Notes: generated by a model not told the origin, from the sequence alone. A stretch of DNA of 64,000 nucleotides from an uncultured Fibrobacter sp. (GCF_947305105.1 NZ_CAMZCS010000001.1:248001-312000), one strand, 5' to 3'. Counted from the stretch's first letter, positions 31,622 through 40,696 are shown. Numbers and translations: made by a program.

Positions 31622-33163
31622 TTGAAATGCTCGGTTTTAAATAGGAAAACTGTTTTTGCGGTCGCATTTGTTGCGGCTCTGTTTTCCATATTCCCGCTGA
31701 CCGATACGGATATCTGGTGGCATTTGGCTTGCGCTCGCGAGTGGGTGCAGACTTGGACTCCGTCCCGTTCGCCGGTGGTGAATGTCCACGAATACTTCCA
31801 GAGGGTGGTGGGCTTTGTCTACGGCATTGGTGGTGCCCCGCTCCTCGTTGCGTTCAAGGCGGTTTTGTGGGGCATCGTTTTTGCGCTTTTCCTGTTGCCG
31901 CATAGGGAACGTTGTGCAGAAAGCCAAAGTAAGCCCGCTGCGCTTGTTGGCGCTACGCTTGCTGCACTAGTCCTTTTCGTTTTCCGCTACCACTTCGAAA
32001 TCCGCCCCGTGCTCTTTTCGCTATTGTTCCTCGGAATCTACTGGAACCTCCTTCCCGAAATTTTAAATTCATCGTCCCATTCTTCTCAAACTTCGCGCCT
32101 CGAGCCTCGAACCTATTTCCTTCTCCTTTTCGTCCTAGTCATTCAATGGTTCTGGTGCAAATGCCAAGGGCTCTACATCTTGGGCCCGCTTTTTGCGCTG
32201 GCGGTACTGGTTTCTGCATGGCTCGGTGCTTGGCGGTTGAAAATAAAGTTGCCGAAAAAGGTCCGGCTATTCCATGTGGGCGTTGTGCTTGCCCTGTTTG
32301 CAATGCCGTTTTTGCACAGCGAAGGGCTGAACTTGTTCCTCTATCCGTTTGGCCTCTTGGACCGCCTTGTCGGAATGAGCCCGTCGGCTAGCGTATTTGC
32401 AAGCGAAATCGCCGAGAACCGTTCTCCGTTCACGTTGTTGTTGGCGGGGGAGAATGCTTTGGAATGTGTGGTGATGATTGCCCTGTGTGTCGCCGGGCTT
32501 GTATTTGCCGTTTGGAATATGCTCAATGGCCGGCTCGGCTTGATGCCAATCTGCCTTTTTGCGACCGCAGCCCTTGCGCTCATCGCCGAACGCAACTTCG
32601 TGCTGTATATGCCAGTGTTGCTGTATGGCACGGTCGCGTTCTCCACTAACCACCAACCACCAACCACTAACCACTTCCTACTGTCTACTTCCTACTTCCT
32701 ACTGTCTACTGTCTACTTCCTACTCTTCTTCCTTCTCGGCCTCTGGGCGCGTTCTCTCCTCGCTTACGATATTTCCATGATTGCTTCCCAACGTGTCCCG
32801 GTAGATGCCGCCGCCTGGATGGCCGCTCACCCGCACGAAGGCCATCTGTTCAACGACGACCGTGCCGGTGGCTATCTCGAATTTGTGAATCCTTCGGACC
32901 CTGTCTACATCGACGGACGCTTTATCCTCAAGACGGCGGATTTCTTTGAACGCTACCTGCGTTATGCCGACGATCCGGCCCTGTTCATGCACGATGCCGA
33001 TTCGTTGCATTTTGGCCGCGCCATTTTCCCGCTCCGCTATTATGCCCGTTGGGGGAGCCTCCTCTCGGTGCTCGAAGCGCAGGAAGACTGGAATGTTGCG
33101 TACCGTGATTCTCTCTACATTGTTCTAAATCACGATATTTGGAATTTTGTCAGTGAAAGGTAA
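31622..33163 (+). CDS. Polytopic membrane protein, GT-C glycosyltransferase-like
   Basis: A 513-residue inner-membrane protein with about 10 hydrophobic segments and a C-terminal outside domain. The N-terminus PLTDTDIWWHLACAREW and the C-terminal LFNDDRAGGYLEF...YIDGRF resemble a family of GT-C-like membrane proteins (DxDxWWH near the first loop). Sugar transfer to surface molecules is inference. The likely start is TTG 31622, 6 bp after E, so it closes the lipoprotein cluster. Two 7-bp-period repeat arrays are inside the frame: one encodes SRLEPRTYF, the other a 28-residue TNHQPPTTNHF...YFLLSTVYF stretch that would lengthen a loop and a membrane helix. Confidence 0.7.
   Translation: MKCSVLNRKTVFAVAFVAALFSIFPLTDTDIWWHLACAREWVQTWTPSRSPVVNVHEYFQRVVGFVYGIGGAPLLVAFKAVLWGIVFALFLLPHRERCAESQSKPAALVGATLAALVLFVFRYHFEIRPVLFSLLFLGIYWNLLPEILNSSSHSSQTSRLEPRTYFLLLFVLVIQWFWCKCQGLYILGPLFALAVLVSAWLGAWRLKIKLPKKVRLFHVGVVLALFAMPFLHSEGLNLFLYPFGLLDRLVGMSPSASVFASEIAENRSPFTLLLAGENALECVVMIALCVAGLVFAVWNMLNGRLGLMPICLFATAALALIAERNFVLYMPVLLYGTVAFSTNHQPPTTNHFLLSTSYFLLSTVYFLLFFLLGLWARSLLAYDISMIASQRVPVDAAAWMAAHPHEGHLFNDDRAGGYLEFVNPSDPVYIDGRFILKTADFFERYLRYADDPALFMHDADSLHFGRAIFPLRYYARWGSLLSVLEAQEDWNVAYRDSLYIVLNHDIWNFVSER
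32091..32118. repeat. 7-bp-period repeat in the GT-C-like gene (word CCTCGAG)
   Basis: CTTCGCG, CCTCGAG, CCTCGAA, CCTATTT in strict 7-bp register within the reading frame. Confidence 0.6.
32643..32726. repeat. 12-unit 7-bp-period array inside the GT-C-like gene
   Basis: Twelve consecutive heptamers: CCACTAA/CCACCAA type (4), CCACTTC, then CTACTGT/CTACTTC types (7). Total 84 bp, divisible by 3, so the frame is kept. Two word types occur side by side, the AGTGGTT word and the AGTAGAC/AGTAGGA word seen at other loci (as reverse complements). Confidence 0.92.
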
Positions 33164-33177
33164 GTTTTTATTTTGGG

Positions 33178-33196
33178 AAAAAGTGATGTTGAACAC
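33178..33196 (+). promoter_or_regulatory. Motif AAAAGTGATGTTGAACAC upstream of the GH8 gene
   Basis: Nearly the same 18-base sequence (one mismatch) occurs at 46414-46431 upstream of the fifth GH11 gene. It is 104 bp before the GH8 ATG and may be a shared regulator site. Confidence 0.4.
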
Positions 33197-33299
33197 GTAT
33201 GGCTTTGGGGCTATGCCCTATTTCCCGAAATATTCATTATTTTTAATAAGAATGTTTGATGAATGTTGCATCAGGCGAAAAACCTTTTAAGGAATGCTT

Positions 33300-34817
33300 A
33301 TGAATGGTTTGGTAAAAATTGCTATGGTATCGACGTTTGCTTTTGGCTTGGCCCAGGCAACGGTCAATTTCCCGTACCCGCAGAGCACCAACTATGGTGG
33401 AAACGGGATTGTGCTTTCGAATCCGACGGAATCGGCTGCACAGTTGAAGGCTGCGTTTGACTACTACTTGAAGAACAAGTACAAGGAAAACGGTTCGTAT
33501 GCCGCTATTGAAAAAGACCCGGGTAGCTATGTCTCGGAAGGGACTGGCTACGGCATGTTGATGATGGTCTATTTCAGTGACAATACGACGAGCTATCAGT
33601 CCCAGTTCGATAAACTGTGGGCGTTCTACAAGGCTGGCTCCAATGAGCATGGGCTCATGAACTGGGCGTTTGGAACTTTGACTCCGTCGGACAACAAGGC
33701 CAACGCTGCAACGGACGCCGAAATGGATGTCGCTGCTGCCTTGATCATGGCCTCGTATCAGTTTGGCGATGAAAAGTATCTCGACGAAGCGCGTACTCTT
33801 TTGAAAAACGTAAAGAAGTACGAGTTTGAAGACAACGGATTGCACAAGCCGGGCGATGCGTGGAACGACAAAAAGAACCCTTCGTATGCGGCTCCTGCAT
33901 ATTACAAACTGTTTGCCGAAGTGGATACGGAAAATGCCGAGTTCTGGAAAACTACCGCGCTGAATGCCAACTATACTTTACTCGAAGCCAATTCGGCGGA
34001 ATACTCTACGGGGCTTTTTGACAACTGGTGCGATGCCAGCGGAAAGGGTATGGATAAGTACTATGGGTACGATGCTGCCCGTACGCCTTGGCGCCTGGCT
34101 CAGGACTTTTACTGGTTCGGTGAGTCAAAGGCAAAGACGATGCTCGACAAGCTTGGAAAGTGGGTGAGTGGCAAGGATCCTGCGAATATCAAAGGAACGA
34201 TTGAACGTGGCGGAGAGCAGATGTGGAATGACCACAATAGTACGTTTGTTGCAACGTTGATGACCTCTCTAGTTACGGATGCTTCGAATCAGGGCAAATT
34301 GGACGCCTATTGGGCAGAAGCAGTTAGTTTGGGCGATGAAGCTTATTTTGAACAGTCCATGAAGGTCCTTTGCGGTCTCCTCGTTTCGGGAAACATGCCG
34401 AACTTTGCCAATCCTCCTGCGGCACCGCAGAGCTCCAGTGCCGGGCCTGAATCTTCGGCAGTCTCTTCGTCGAGCGGGGTGGGGCCTGGCTCGGGTTCCA
34501 GCAGTTCTGGGCCGGTACAGAATGGGTCTAGCAGTAGTGCTATCGGCCCGAAAACGAGCAGTTCCGCTGCCGATGCAATTGCCGCCCCGGCCTTGCTCCC
34601 GGCAGAATCGTTCGCTTTGCATGGCCGCGTACTCCAGCTGAACTTGCATACGGCTGCCCATGTGGACGTCGCTTCCGTGACGGGTGTCGTTGTCAAGTCG
34701 TTCCGTGCCGGTGCGAATTCTACGAGCGTCTCGCTGGCAGACTTGCCTTGCGGAACTTATCTGGTCCGCGTCCAGTCTGCGGGTATGGCCCGAATCCGGA
34801 CATTCACAATCAAGTAA
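33300..34817 (+). CDS. GH8 endoglucanase with Ser-rich linker and C-terminal sorting-like domain
   Basis: A 505-residue secreted enzyme: signal ending GLAQA, a GH8 catalytic domain (about 22-375), a Ser/Gly/Pro linker (about 380-430) and a C-terminal beta domain (LPCGTYLVRVQSAG...FTIK) like type IX secretion C-terminal domains. GH8 enzymes cut beta-1,4-glucans with inversion. Catalytic marks are SEGTGYGMLM (acid Glu about 80) and YYGYDAARTPWR (base Asp). The signature TD[AG]D reads TDAE here, a conservative change. The ATG at 33300 has AAGGA at good spacing; the ATG two codons upstream is too close to it. Chitosanase or xylanase activity cannot be excluded. Confidence 0.9.
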   Translation: MNGLVKIAMVSTFAFGLAQATVNFPYPQSTNYGGNGIVLSNPTESAAQLKAAFDYYLKNKYKENGSYAAIEKDPGSYVSEGTGYGMLMMVYFSDNTTSYQSQFDKLWAFYKAGSNEHGLMNWAFGTLTPSDNKANAATDAEMDVAAALIMASYQFGDEKYLDEARTLLKNVKKYEFEDNGLHKPGDAWNDKKNPSYAAPAYYKLFAEVDTENAEFWKTTALNANYTLLEANSAEYSTGLFDNWCDASGKGMDKYYGYDAARTPWRLAQDFYWFGESKAKTMLDKLGKWVSGKDPANIKGTIERGGEQMWNDHNSTFVATLMTSLVTDASNQGKLDAYWAEAVSLGDEAYFEQSMKVLCGLLVSGNMPNFANPPAAPQSSSAGPESSAVSSSSGVGPGSGSSSSGPVQNGSSSSAIGPKTSSSAADAIAAPALLPAESFALHGRVLQLNLHTAAHVDVASVTGVVVKSFRAGANSTSVSLADLPCGTYLVRVQSAGMARIRTFTIK

Positions 34818-34840
34818 TGCGATTGAGGACGAAGAAAAGT

Positions 34841-34870
34841 AAAAACGGATTTTGATAATCCGTTTTTTTT
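34841..34870 (+). terminator. Rho-independent terminator after GH8 gene
   Basis: Stem AACGGATT / AATCCGTT with a 5-nt loop and eight T. Confidence 0.85.
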
Positions 34871-34902
34871 GTATTATTCTTTTCAAAGAAAAAGGTTTAT
34901 TT

Positions 34903-36108
34903 ATGAAGAAATCGCTTTATCCTAAGTTTGCTGCTACGGTGCTTTTTGCCGTGACTTCGATTTTTGCCCAGCAGGGTGCCCCGACGGGAGCTGCTGTTGA
35001 TCCGTCTGCCGACGAGCAGAAGGCGCTTTCTGCCTTGAAGGGTAAACTTGAGGGGGCGATTGTATGGGCGACGAGCCGTGCCAATTCGCATCACGATATT
35101 TGGATTATGAACGCCGACGGCACGAATGCCCGTGCGCTTACCCAAGGCGACAATGTGGACTGGTTCCCGCGCATTTCTCCGGATGGCTCTACGGTGCTGT
35201 TCAACCGCAGCAAGGGGGGCTGGGTTCCCGAAAACGACGCCAACTACCCTGAAAAGTGGGACTTGTGGATGGTCGACATCTCGGGCGAGAATCCGCGCAA
35301 AGTCGTGGACAACGCCACGTGGGGTACCTGGAGGCCCGATGGCAAGTCTATCGTGTTCAGCCGTGCCGGTAAAGTCTTCACGATGGACCTTGCGAGCAAA
35401 AAGGAAACGCTCGTACTCGATGGCGAAAAGGCATTCAACAAGTCTGGCGTGATTCTGCAAGAGCCCAACATGAGTCCCGACGGCAAGCATGTGGCGATTA
35501 CGCTCCGCGGCTCCATGCGCGAAACGGGCGTGTGGGATTTGGAAAAGTCCGTGTGGACCAAGTCCGGCGATGGTTGCCAGATTGACTGGAATTTTGACGG
35601 CTCCAAGCTCTACCGCGTGAACCCGACGGGTAATGGCGGTACCGCTGCTCCGAGTGAAATCCTGTGGTTTAGCGCCAAGGATGGCAAGCAAGTCGAGAAG
35701 GTCGGCTTCTTCGGCATCCCGAAGAATGTGAAGCTGATGGATTTGCCCGGCCGCCGCAGCCATGAATATTTCCCGCGCCTCACGCCCGATGGCAAGTGGC
35801 TTGTTTGGGGTGCGACCGACAAGGGCCACGACCACGACCTGTTCGACTACGAACTCTATATCTGGAAGATTGGAGAACCGGTGGAAACTGCGACCCGCAT
35901 TACTTACCACACGGGTAACGACCGCTGGCCGGATATCTGGCTTGGCAAGGTCCCCGTGAAAGAAACTCCGAAGCCTGCGGCCCAGGCTGCCGCAGCTGTC
36001 GCGAATGTCCCTGCCGCTGTTGCCGGTGGCGTGAGCGAAGCCAAGATGGATGAACTCATCCAGGCGATTGACCGCCTCACCGAGGCAGTGAAGTCGCTTG
36101 CGAAATAG
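34903..36108 (+). CDS. Exported TolB/WD40-like beta-propeller protein
   Basis: A 401-residue protein with a signal peptide (ends SIFAQQ). Repeated blades carry the PD40/TolB signature: IWIMNADGTNARALT, RISPDGSTVLF, LWMVDISGENP, NMSPDGKHVAI, RLTPDGKWLVW. The C-terminal 40 residues after an Ala/Pro linker form a short amphipathic helix (MDELIQAIDRLTEAVKSLAK), perhaps for oligomerisation. Such propellers act as envelope binding proteins; no ligand can be assigned. Start ATG 34903 gives the signal peptide. Its TAG stop lies in the left arm of a 7-bp-period repeat. It is separate from the GH8 gene by a terminator. Confidence 0.78.
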   Translation: MKKSLYPKFAATVLFAVTSIFAQQGAPTGAAVDPSADEQKALSALKGKLEGAIVWATSRANSHHDIWIMNADGTNARALTQGDNVDWFPRISPDGSTVLFNRSKGGWVPENDANYPEKWDLWMVDISGENPRKVVDNATWGTWRPDGKSIVFSRAGKVFTMDLASKKETLVLDGEKAFNKSGVILQEPNMSPDGKHVAITLRGSMRETGVWDLEKSVWTKSGDGCQIDWNFDGSKLYRVNPTGNGGTAAPSEILWFSAKDGKQVEKVGFFGIPKNVKLMDLPGRRSHEYFPRLTPDGKWLVWGATDKGHDHDLFDYELYIWKIGEPVETATRITYHTGNDRWPDIWLGKVPVKETPKPAAQAAAAVANVPAAVAGGVSEAKMDELIQAIDRLTEAVKSLAK

Positions 36109-36171
36109 TAGACGGTAGACAGTAGGAAGTAGACAGGTATAAGACTTCCTACTTCTAACTTCCTACTTCCG
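36107..36171. repeat. Paired inverted 7-bp-period repeat between convergent genes (word AGTAGAC)
   Basis: Left arm AGTAGAC, GGTAGAC, AGTAGGA, AGTAGAC (36107-36134); right arm GACTTCC, TACTTCT, AACTTCC, TACTTCC (36143-36170). The stop codons of both flanking genes (36106-36108 and 36155-36157) fall at or in the arms. There is no T-tract, but the arms could act as a bidirectional terminator. Confidence 0.85.
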
Positions 36172-36910
36172 ACCTTATCTTAAAACACATAATGGCGAAT
36201 GCCCCGGCGACATTCATGCTCGCCTTGCGGCCTGCCATGGGGATTGTCACTTTCATCGTCGCCTCTGCCATCAGTTCGGGGGCGATTCCTAATTCTTCGT
36301 TTCCGAGGATGATGAGACCCTTTTCGGGCCATGTTACGTTGTTTATGCTCGGAATGTCTTCGCCGGTTTCGAGTGCGATGATCTCGTAGCCGTTTTCCTT
36401 GTGCCACTTGACGCAATCGAATGGGCTGTCCCAGCGCTTAATGGGGATCCATTCCTGGCATCCGCGGGCGGCGCTTTTTACGGTCACATGATCGGGACCG
36501 CAACTGTAACCGCTCAGGTGTACCCCTTCGAGCCCAAAACAATCCGTGCTCCTGATGATGGAACCCACGTTGAATGCGCTGCGGAGGTTGTGGACGAGTA
36601 CGGCGAAGGGGAGGGGAGCTTCGTTTGGCGTTTCACGATCGCCCGGTTCTTGCTCTAGGTAAACATCTCGTTCGAATCCGAGTCCGGCGCGGGTACGGAA
36701 TGTCTTGTAGAGGTCTATCATTTGTGCCTGATTTTTACCGGTAAGACGCTCGCTTTCGGGGAGTTTCATCCATTCGGCATAGGTGTCGAATTCACGCTTG
36801 GCGCGGGGCACGTCGTCGCCCAGTTGCAAGATGATGACACGCAATAATTCGGCCATGCGTTTGGCCTTAGAGGTGTCCTTGGTTGCCAAAAATTTTTTCT
36901 CGGAAAACAT
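36155..36910 (-). CDS. SpoU/TrmH-family RNA 2'-O-methyltransferase
   Basis: A 251-residue RNA ribose methyltransferase of the SPOUT class. Motif 1 NLRSAFNVGSIIRST (about 108-122), motif 2 IILGNEELGIAPE (about 199-211) and motif 3 IPMAGRKASMNVAGA (about 224-238) form the knotted SAM site. The N-terminal 90 residues are an RNA-binding extension I do not recognise. The target (tRNA or rRNA) is unknown. A TATATTTT element lies 4 nt before the ATG. The final residues SEVGS and the TAG stop come from a 7-bp-period repeat, so the C-terminus has been reshaped by it. Confidence 0.9.
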   Translation of the reverse strand: MFSEKKFLATKDTSKAKRMAELLRVIILQLGDDVPRAKREFDTYAEWMKLPESERLTGKNQAQMIDLYKTFRTRAGLGFERDVYLEQEPGDRETPNEAPLPFAVLVHNLRSAFNVGSIIRSTDCFGLEGVHLSGYSCGPDHVTVKSAARGCQEWIPIKRWDSPFDCVKWHKENGYEIIALETGEDIPSINNVTWPEKGLIILGNEELGIAPELMAEATMKVTIPMAGRKASMNVAGAFAIMCFKIRSEVGS

Positions 36911-36914
36911 GCTG

Positions 36915-36922
36915 AAAATATA
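36915..36922 (-). promoter_or_regulatory. TATATTTT promoter element, near-leaderless, before the SpoU gene
   Basis: Minus-strand TATATTTT 4 nt before the ATG at 36910. Confidence 0.35.
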
Positions 36923-36989
36923 GTTCTATTTGGCGTGAAAAGGCTGTGTTCGGAGGCCTGAATCTATGCGCGACTTTTACGCTTTTTAC

Positions 36990-36997
36990 TATCTTTA
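36990..36997 (+). promoter_or_regulatory. TATCTTTA promoter element, near-leaderless, before surE
   Basis: TATCTTTA after a T-rich stretch, 6 nt before the surE ATG at 37004; no ribosome site is visible. Confidence 0.4.
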
Positions 36998-37003
36998 TAT
37001 TAC

Positions 37004-37804
37004 ATGCAAGAAGCACAGAAACCGCGTATCCTCATCACGAATGATGATGGAGTGAATAGCGCGAACATGCACGCCCTCGCTGGCGCTCTTTCTCCCTATG
37101 GGGAGGTTTTTGTGTTTGCGCCGAAATCGGAACAGAGCGGTGTTTCTCATGCCTTTACGGTACGCCGTGGCCTCCAGGTCGAAGAAGCCCCTTCCGAGGC
37201 CGGTTACAAGGTCTTTTCGATGGACGGGACCCCTGCCGATTGCACGAAGTTTGCCTTGGGGCATTTTGCTTCCTATGGCTTGGAGGTAACCGCGGGGCAT
37301 GGTCCGGGAGCTTTTGACGTGTGCTTCTCGGGCGTGAACGTGGGCGAAAATTCCGGAGTGTCTTCGCTTTATTCGGGGACTGTCGCCGGAGCGCGTGAAG
37401 CGGCCCTCTGGGGGGTGCCGGGCATTGCGCTTTCGCTGCGCGGGATGAATGCCTCCCTCTTGCCTGTTGCAATTGATTTTGCCGTGAAAACTGTCGAGAA
37501 ACGCCTGTTCGAAAATATTCCCGCTGGTGTTTTCTGGAACGTGAATTTCCCAAAGGCCACTGCCGAAACCTTCAAGGGTTTCAAGGCGACGAGGATGGCC
37601 CTTGGAATGTTTACGGACCACTACTCCCACGATGGGGGCTTGTGGCAACTGGACGGTGACAAACTGTGGGACGAGCAGCCCGTGGATAGCGATGATTATT
37701 TGCTGAATCAAGGCTATGCGACGGTCACTCCCCACCGCATCGACCAGACCGATGAGAAAAGTTTGAAAAAAATAAATGAAATGATTGCAGGAGGTGAATG
37801 GTAG
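37004..37804 (+). CDS. surE: 5'/3'-nucleotidase SurE
   Basis: A 266-residue metal-dependent nucleotidase that dephosphorylates nucleoside monophosphates in the cytosol. Family marks: RILITNDDGVNSANM with the metal DD (about 8-22), APKSEQSGVSHAFT (about 39-52), DGTPADCTKFAL and SGVNVGENSGVSSLYSGTVA (about 109-128). Length is typical. The start codon is 6 nt after a TATCTTTA element, so the mRNA may lack a leader. It is followed by a complex repeat region before gyrA. Confidence 0.95.
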   Translation: MQEAQKPRILITNDDGVNSANMHALAGALSPYGEVFVFAPKSEQSGVSHAFTVRRGLQVEEAPSEAGYKVFSMDGTPADCTKFALGHFASYGLEVTAGHGPGAFDVCFSGVNVGENSGVSSLYSGTVAGAREAALWGVPGIALSLRGMNASLLPVAIDFAVKTVEKRLFENIPAGVFWNVNFPKATAETFKGFKATRMALGMFTDHYSHDGGLWQLDGDKLWDEQPVDSDDYLLNQGYATVTPHRIDQTDEKSLKKINEMIAGGEW

Positions 37805-37810
37805 ATTTGC

Positions 37811-37893
37811 GCTTTGAGCTATGAGGTCGCTCGTAAACTCGCTTTGAGGTCGTGCTCATACCTCAGAGGGAACCATAGGTGACCGACCTCAAA
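37811..37893. repeat. Inverted-repeat region between surE and gyrA
   Basis: Perfect 10-bp arms TTTGAGGTCG (37843-37852) and CGACCTCAAA (37884-37893). A related copy, GCTTTGAGCTATGAGGTCGC (37811-37830), closely resembles the sequence after yebC at 53242-53265, so it is a dispersed element. Confidence 0.7.
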
Positions 37894-37928
37894 CCTTCCT
37901 ACTGTCTACCTCCTACTGTCTACTAATT
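37894..37928. repeat. 7-bp-period repeat upstream of gyrA (word ACTGTCT)
   Basis: CCTTCCT, ACTGTCT, ACCTCCT, ACTGTCT, ACTAATT; single arm, same word type as at 36.1 kb and 32.7 kb, ending 12 bp before the gyrA ATG. Confidence 0.8.
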
Positions 37929-37940
37929 TGAGGTTAACTA

Positions 37941-40631
37941 ATGTCAGAAGAAATGGTACCAGGCTCGCAGTTCAAGTCCCTCATCGAGAAGGACATGCAG
38001 GATTGCTACCTCCGCTATTCCATGAGCGTGATTGTGGCGCGTGCGCTGCCCGATGCGCGCGACGGCTTCAAGCCCGTGCATCGCCGCGTGATGTTCAGTA
38101 TGCACAAGCTGGGCGTGGTGCCCAACAAGGGTACGGTCAAGTCCGCCCGTATCGTGGGTGACGTCATCGGTAAGTACCACCCGCATGGCGACTCTGCCGT
38201 GTACGAGACGCTTGCGCGTATGGCCCAGGATTTCTCCCTGCGTTACCCGCTGGTGTTTGGTCAGGGGAACTTCGGCTCCATCGACGGCGACAGCCCTGCT
38301 GCCATGCGTTACACCGAAGCCAAGATGAACAACCTCGGCGCGCTCATGCTCGAAGACCTGGAAAAGGATACCGTCGACATGGGCCCGAACTACGACGAGT
38401 CTCTTGAAGAACCGCTGGTTCTGCCTTCGGCACTCCCGAACATGATCGTGAACGGTACCTCCGGCATTGCCGTGGGTATGGCGACCAACATGGCTCCGCA
38501 CAACTTGCGCGAAGTCGGTGCTGCAATACACGCCTTGGCCGAAAATCCGGACCTTCCGGACGAGAACCTGATGGACTACATCAAGGGCCCGGACTTCCCG
38601 ACTGGCGCTGTCGTCTGTGGCCGTTCCGGCATCCGCGAAGCTTACCTCACGGGCCATGGCCGCGTGCGCGTGCGTGCCCGCACCGAAATCGAGACGGATT
38701 CCAAGGGCAAGCCGCGCATCATCGTCACTGAAATCCCGTACATGGTGAACAAGGCGGAACTCTGCAAGAAGATTGCAGACCTTGTTCGCGAAAAGCGTGT
38801 CGACGGCATTACCGACATCCGTGACGAATCTAGCCGCGACATTCGCATCGTTATTGAATTGCGCCGCGACGCTGTGGGTGAGGTGGTCTTGAACAACTTG
38901 TTCAAGTACACACAGTTACAGACAACGTTTAGCATTTACAACCTGGCCCTCATCAACAACCTGCCCAAGGTCCTCACGATGAAGGAACTGCTGCAGGTTT
39001 ACATCGATCACCGCCTCGATGTGATTACGCGTTCGACGCAGTTCGATTTGAAGAAGGCCGAAGCCCGCCTCCACATTATCGAAGGCCTGCGCATCGCGAC
39101 GCAGAACATCGACGAAGTCGTTCAGATTATCAAGGCGAGCAAGACGACCGACATCGCGAAGGCGTCTTTGCAGGAACGTTTCAACCTCGACGAAATCCAG
39201 TCGCAGGCCATCGTGGACATGCGCCTCGGCCAGCTCACCGGCCTCAACCTCGAAAAGTTGGAAGCCGAATACAACGAGCTCGTGGCGACTGTCGCCGACT
39301 TGAAGGACATTCTCGAAAAGCGTGAACGCCGCATCGCCATCATGCTCGAAAAGCTCGATGCCGTCGTGGCGAAGTACGGTGACGAACGCCGCACCACCAT
39401 CGGCGAAGCTATCGACGATAGCGACGAAGAAGACCTGATTGCCGAAGAGGAACAGGTGATTACGCTCAGCCGCGAAGGCTACATCCGCCGTCTGCCTATC
39501 GACACGTTCAAGGCGCAGAACCGCGGTGGCAAGGGCATTATCGGTGCCGGCCTCAAGGACGAGGACAACGTGGAGCAGATCTTCACGGCGAGCACGCACA
39601 GCTACCTGCTCGTGTTCACCAACAAGGGCCGCGCCTACTGGACCAAGGTCTACCGCCTGCCCGAAGGCACGCGCAACGGCAAGGGCCGCCCGATTGTCAA
39701 CTTTGTCGGGCTTACGGACGGCGAAACCGTGCAGGCGATTGTGCCGGTACGTAAGTTCGGCGGTTTCTTCTGTCTCGTGTTCGTGACCAAGAAGGGTATC
39801 ATCAACAAGATGGACCTCAAGTTGTTCAGCCGTCCGCGCAAGGCGGGCGTGAACGCCATCAGCTTGGATGAGGGCGACGAACTCGTGAAGGTGCAGCTCG
39901 TGGGCATGACCGAAGAAGAATACAAGGCTTCCCTGAACGCAGGCGATGTCGAAGATGCCGCCGATCAGTCTGCCGAGACTGCCGAACCGGCCGATGGTGA
40001 GGCCGAAGGCGATGATGCCGAAAATCTGGAAGCGCGCCCGATTCCGAATGACCTGCTGATGATTGCCACCCGCAACGGCCAGGCGGTCACGTTCCCGATC
40101 ACCTGCTTCCGCCCGATGGGCCGTGGCACTCATGGTGTCCGTGGTATCAAGCTCTCCGAAGGTGACGAGGTCATCTCGCTCCTGTGGCTCAAGGCGGGCA
40201 ACAAGGTGCTCACCATTACCGAGAAGGGCTACGGCAAGCGCAGCGAGCCGGGTACCTACCGTGTCACCAAGCGTGGCAGCAAGGGCGTCAAGAACCTGAA
40301 CGTCACCGACAAGATCGGTTCGGCCGTGTTCGTGGACAGCGTTGCCGACGATTACGACTTGATCATCACCACCAAGGAAGGCCAGGTCATCCGCATCAAG
40401 GCTGCCGACATCCGCCTCACGGGCCGTAATGCCCAGGGCGTGAAGGCCATCAGCTTGCGCGAAGGCGACGTGGTGCAAGATGCGACCGCCCTCCCGAGCG
40501 TGGAAGATATCGAACACGATAGCGCCGAGGCGAAGGAGACCTTCGACAAGGTGGAAGGCGTCGAAGTCGATGACGATTCCGTGGATGCTTCCGCTTCCGA
40601 AGGCGAAAATCCGACTCCGGAAGGCGTCTAG
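37941..40631 (+). CDS. gyrA: DNA gyrase subunit A
   Basis: An 896-residue type II topoisomerase subunit that, with GyrB, negatively supercoils DNA. The catalytic Tyr is in AMRYTEAKM (about 122). The quinolone-region motif [19 protein letters not shown] keeps Ser at the position equivalent to E. coli 83 and has Glu at 87. The C-terminal propeller has a GyrA box variant QNRGGKG (about 527; canonical QRRGGKG). An acidic insert rich in Asp/Glu/Ala (about 670-698) and an acidic tail (about 860-890) lengthen the C-terminal domain. GAGG precedes the ATG, and a terminator follows. ParC is less likely because a GyrA box is present. Confidence 0.96.
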   Translation: MSEEMVPGSQFKSLIEKDMQDCYLRYSMSVIVARALPDARDGFKPVHRRVMFSMHKLGVVPNKGTVKSARIVGDVIGKYHPHGDSAVYETLARMAQDFSLRYPLVFGQGNFGSIDGDSPAAMRYTEAKMNNLGALMLEDLEKDTVDMGPNYDESLEEPLVLPSALPNMIVNGTSGIAVGMATNMAPHNLREVGAAIHALAENPDLPDENLMDYIKGPDFPTGAVVCGRSGIREAYLTGHGRVRVRARTEIETDSKGKPRIIVTEIPYMVNKAELCKKIADLVREKRVDGITDIRDESSRDIRIVIELRRDAVGEVVLNNLFKYTQLQTTFSIYNLALINNLPKVLTMKELLQVYIDHRLDVITRSTQFDLKKAEARLHIIEGLRIATQNIDEVVQIIKASKTTDIAKASLQERFNLDEIQSQAIVDMRLGQLTGLNLEKLEAEYNELVATVADLKDILEKRERRIAIMLEKLDAVVAKYGDERRTTIGEAIDDSDEEDLIAEEEQVITLSREGYIRRLPIDTFKAQNRGGKGIIGAGLKDEDNVEQIFTASTHSYLLVFTNKGRAYWTKVYRLPEGTRNGKGRPIVNFVGLTDGETVQAIVPVRKFGGFFCLVFVTKKGIINKMDLKLFSRPRKAGVNAISLDEGDELVKVQLVGMTEEEYKASLNAGDVEDAADQSAETAEPADGEAEGDDAENLEARPIPNDLLMIATRNGQAVTFPITCFRPMGRGTHGVRGIKLSEGDEVISLLWLKAGNKVLTITEKGYGKRSEPGTYRVTKRGSKGVKNLNVTDKIGSAVFVDSVADDYDLIITTKEGQVIRIKAADIRLTGRNAQGVKAISLREGDVVQDATALPSVEDIEHDSAEAKETFDKVEGVEVDDDSVDASASEGENPTPEGV

Positions 40632-40656
40632 TCCGTAAAAAACGAACTCAGAAAGT

Positions 40657-40696
40657 AAAAAAAGAGGCAATCTTTCCGGGATGGCCTCTTTTTTTA
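40657..40696 (+). terminator. Rho-independent terminator after gyrA
   Basis: Stem AAAGAGGC / GCCTCTTT with a 15-nt loop and a long T-run. Confidence 0.85.

Noticed and set aside
38916-40670. 584-codon minus-strand open frame
   Set aside because: Antisense to gyrA.
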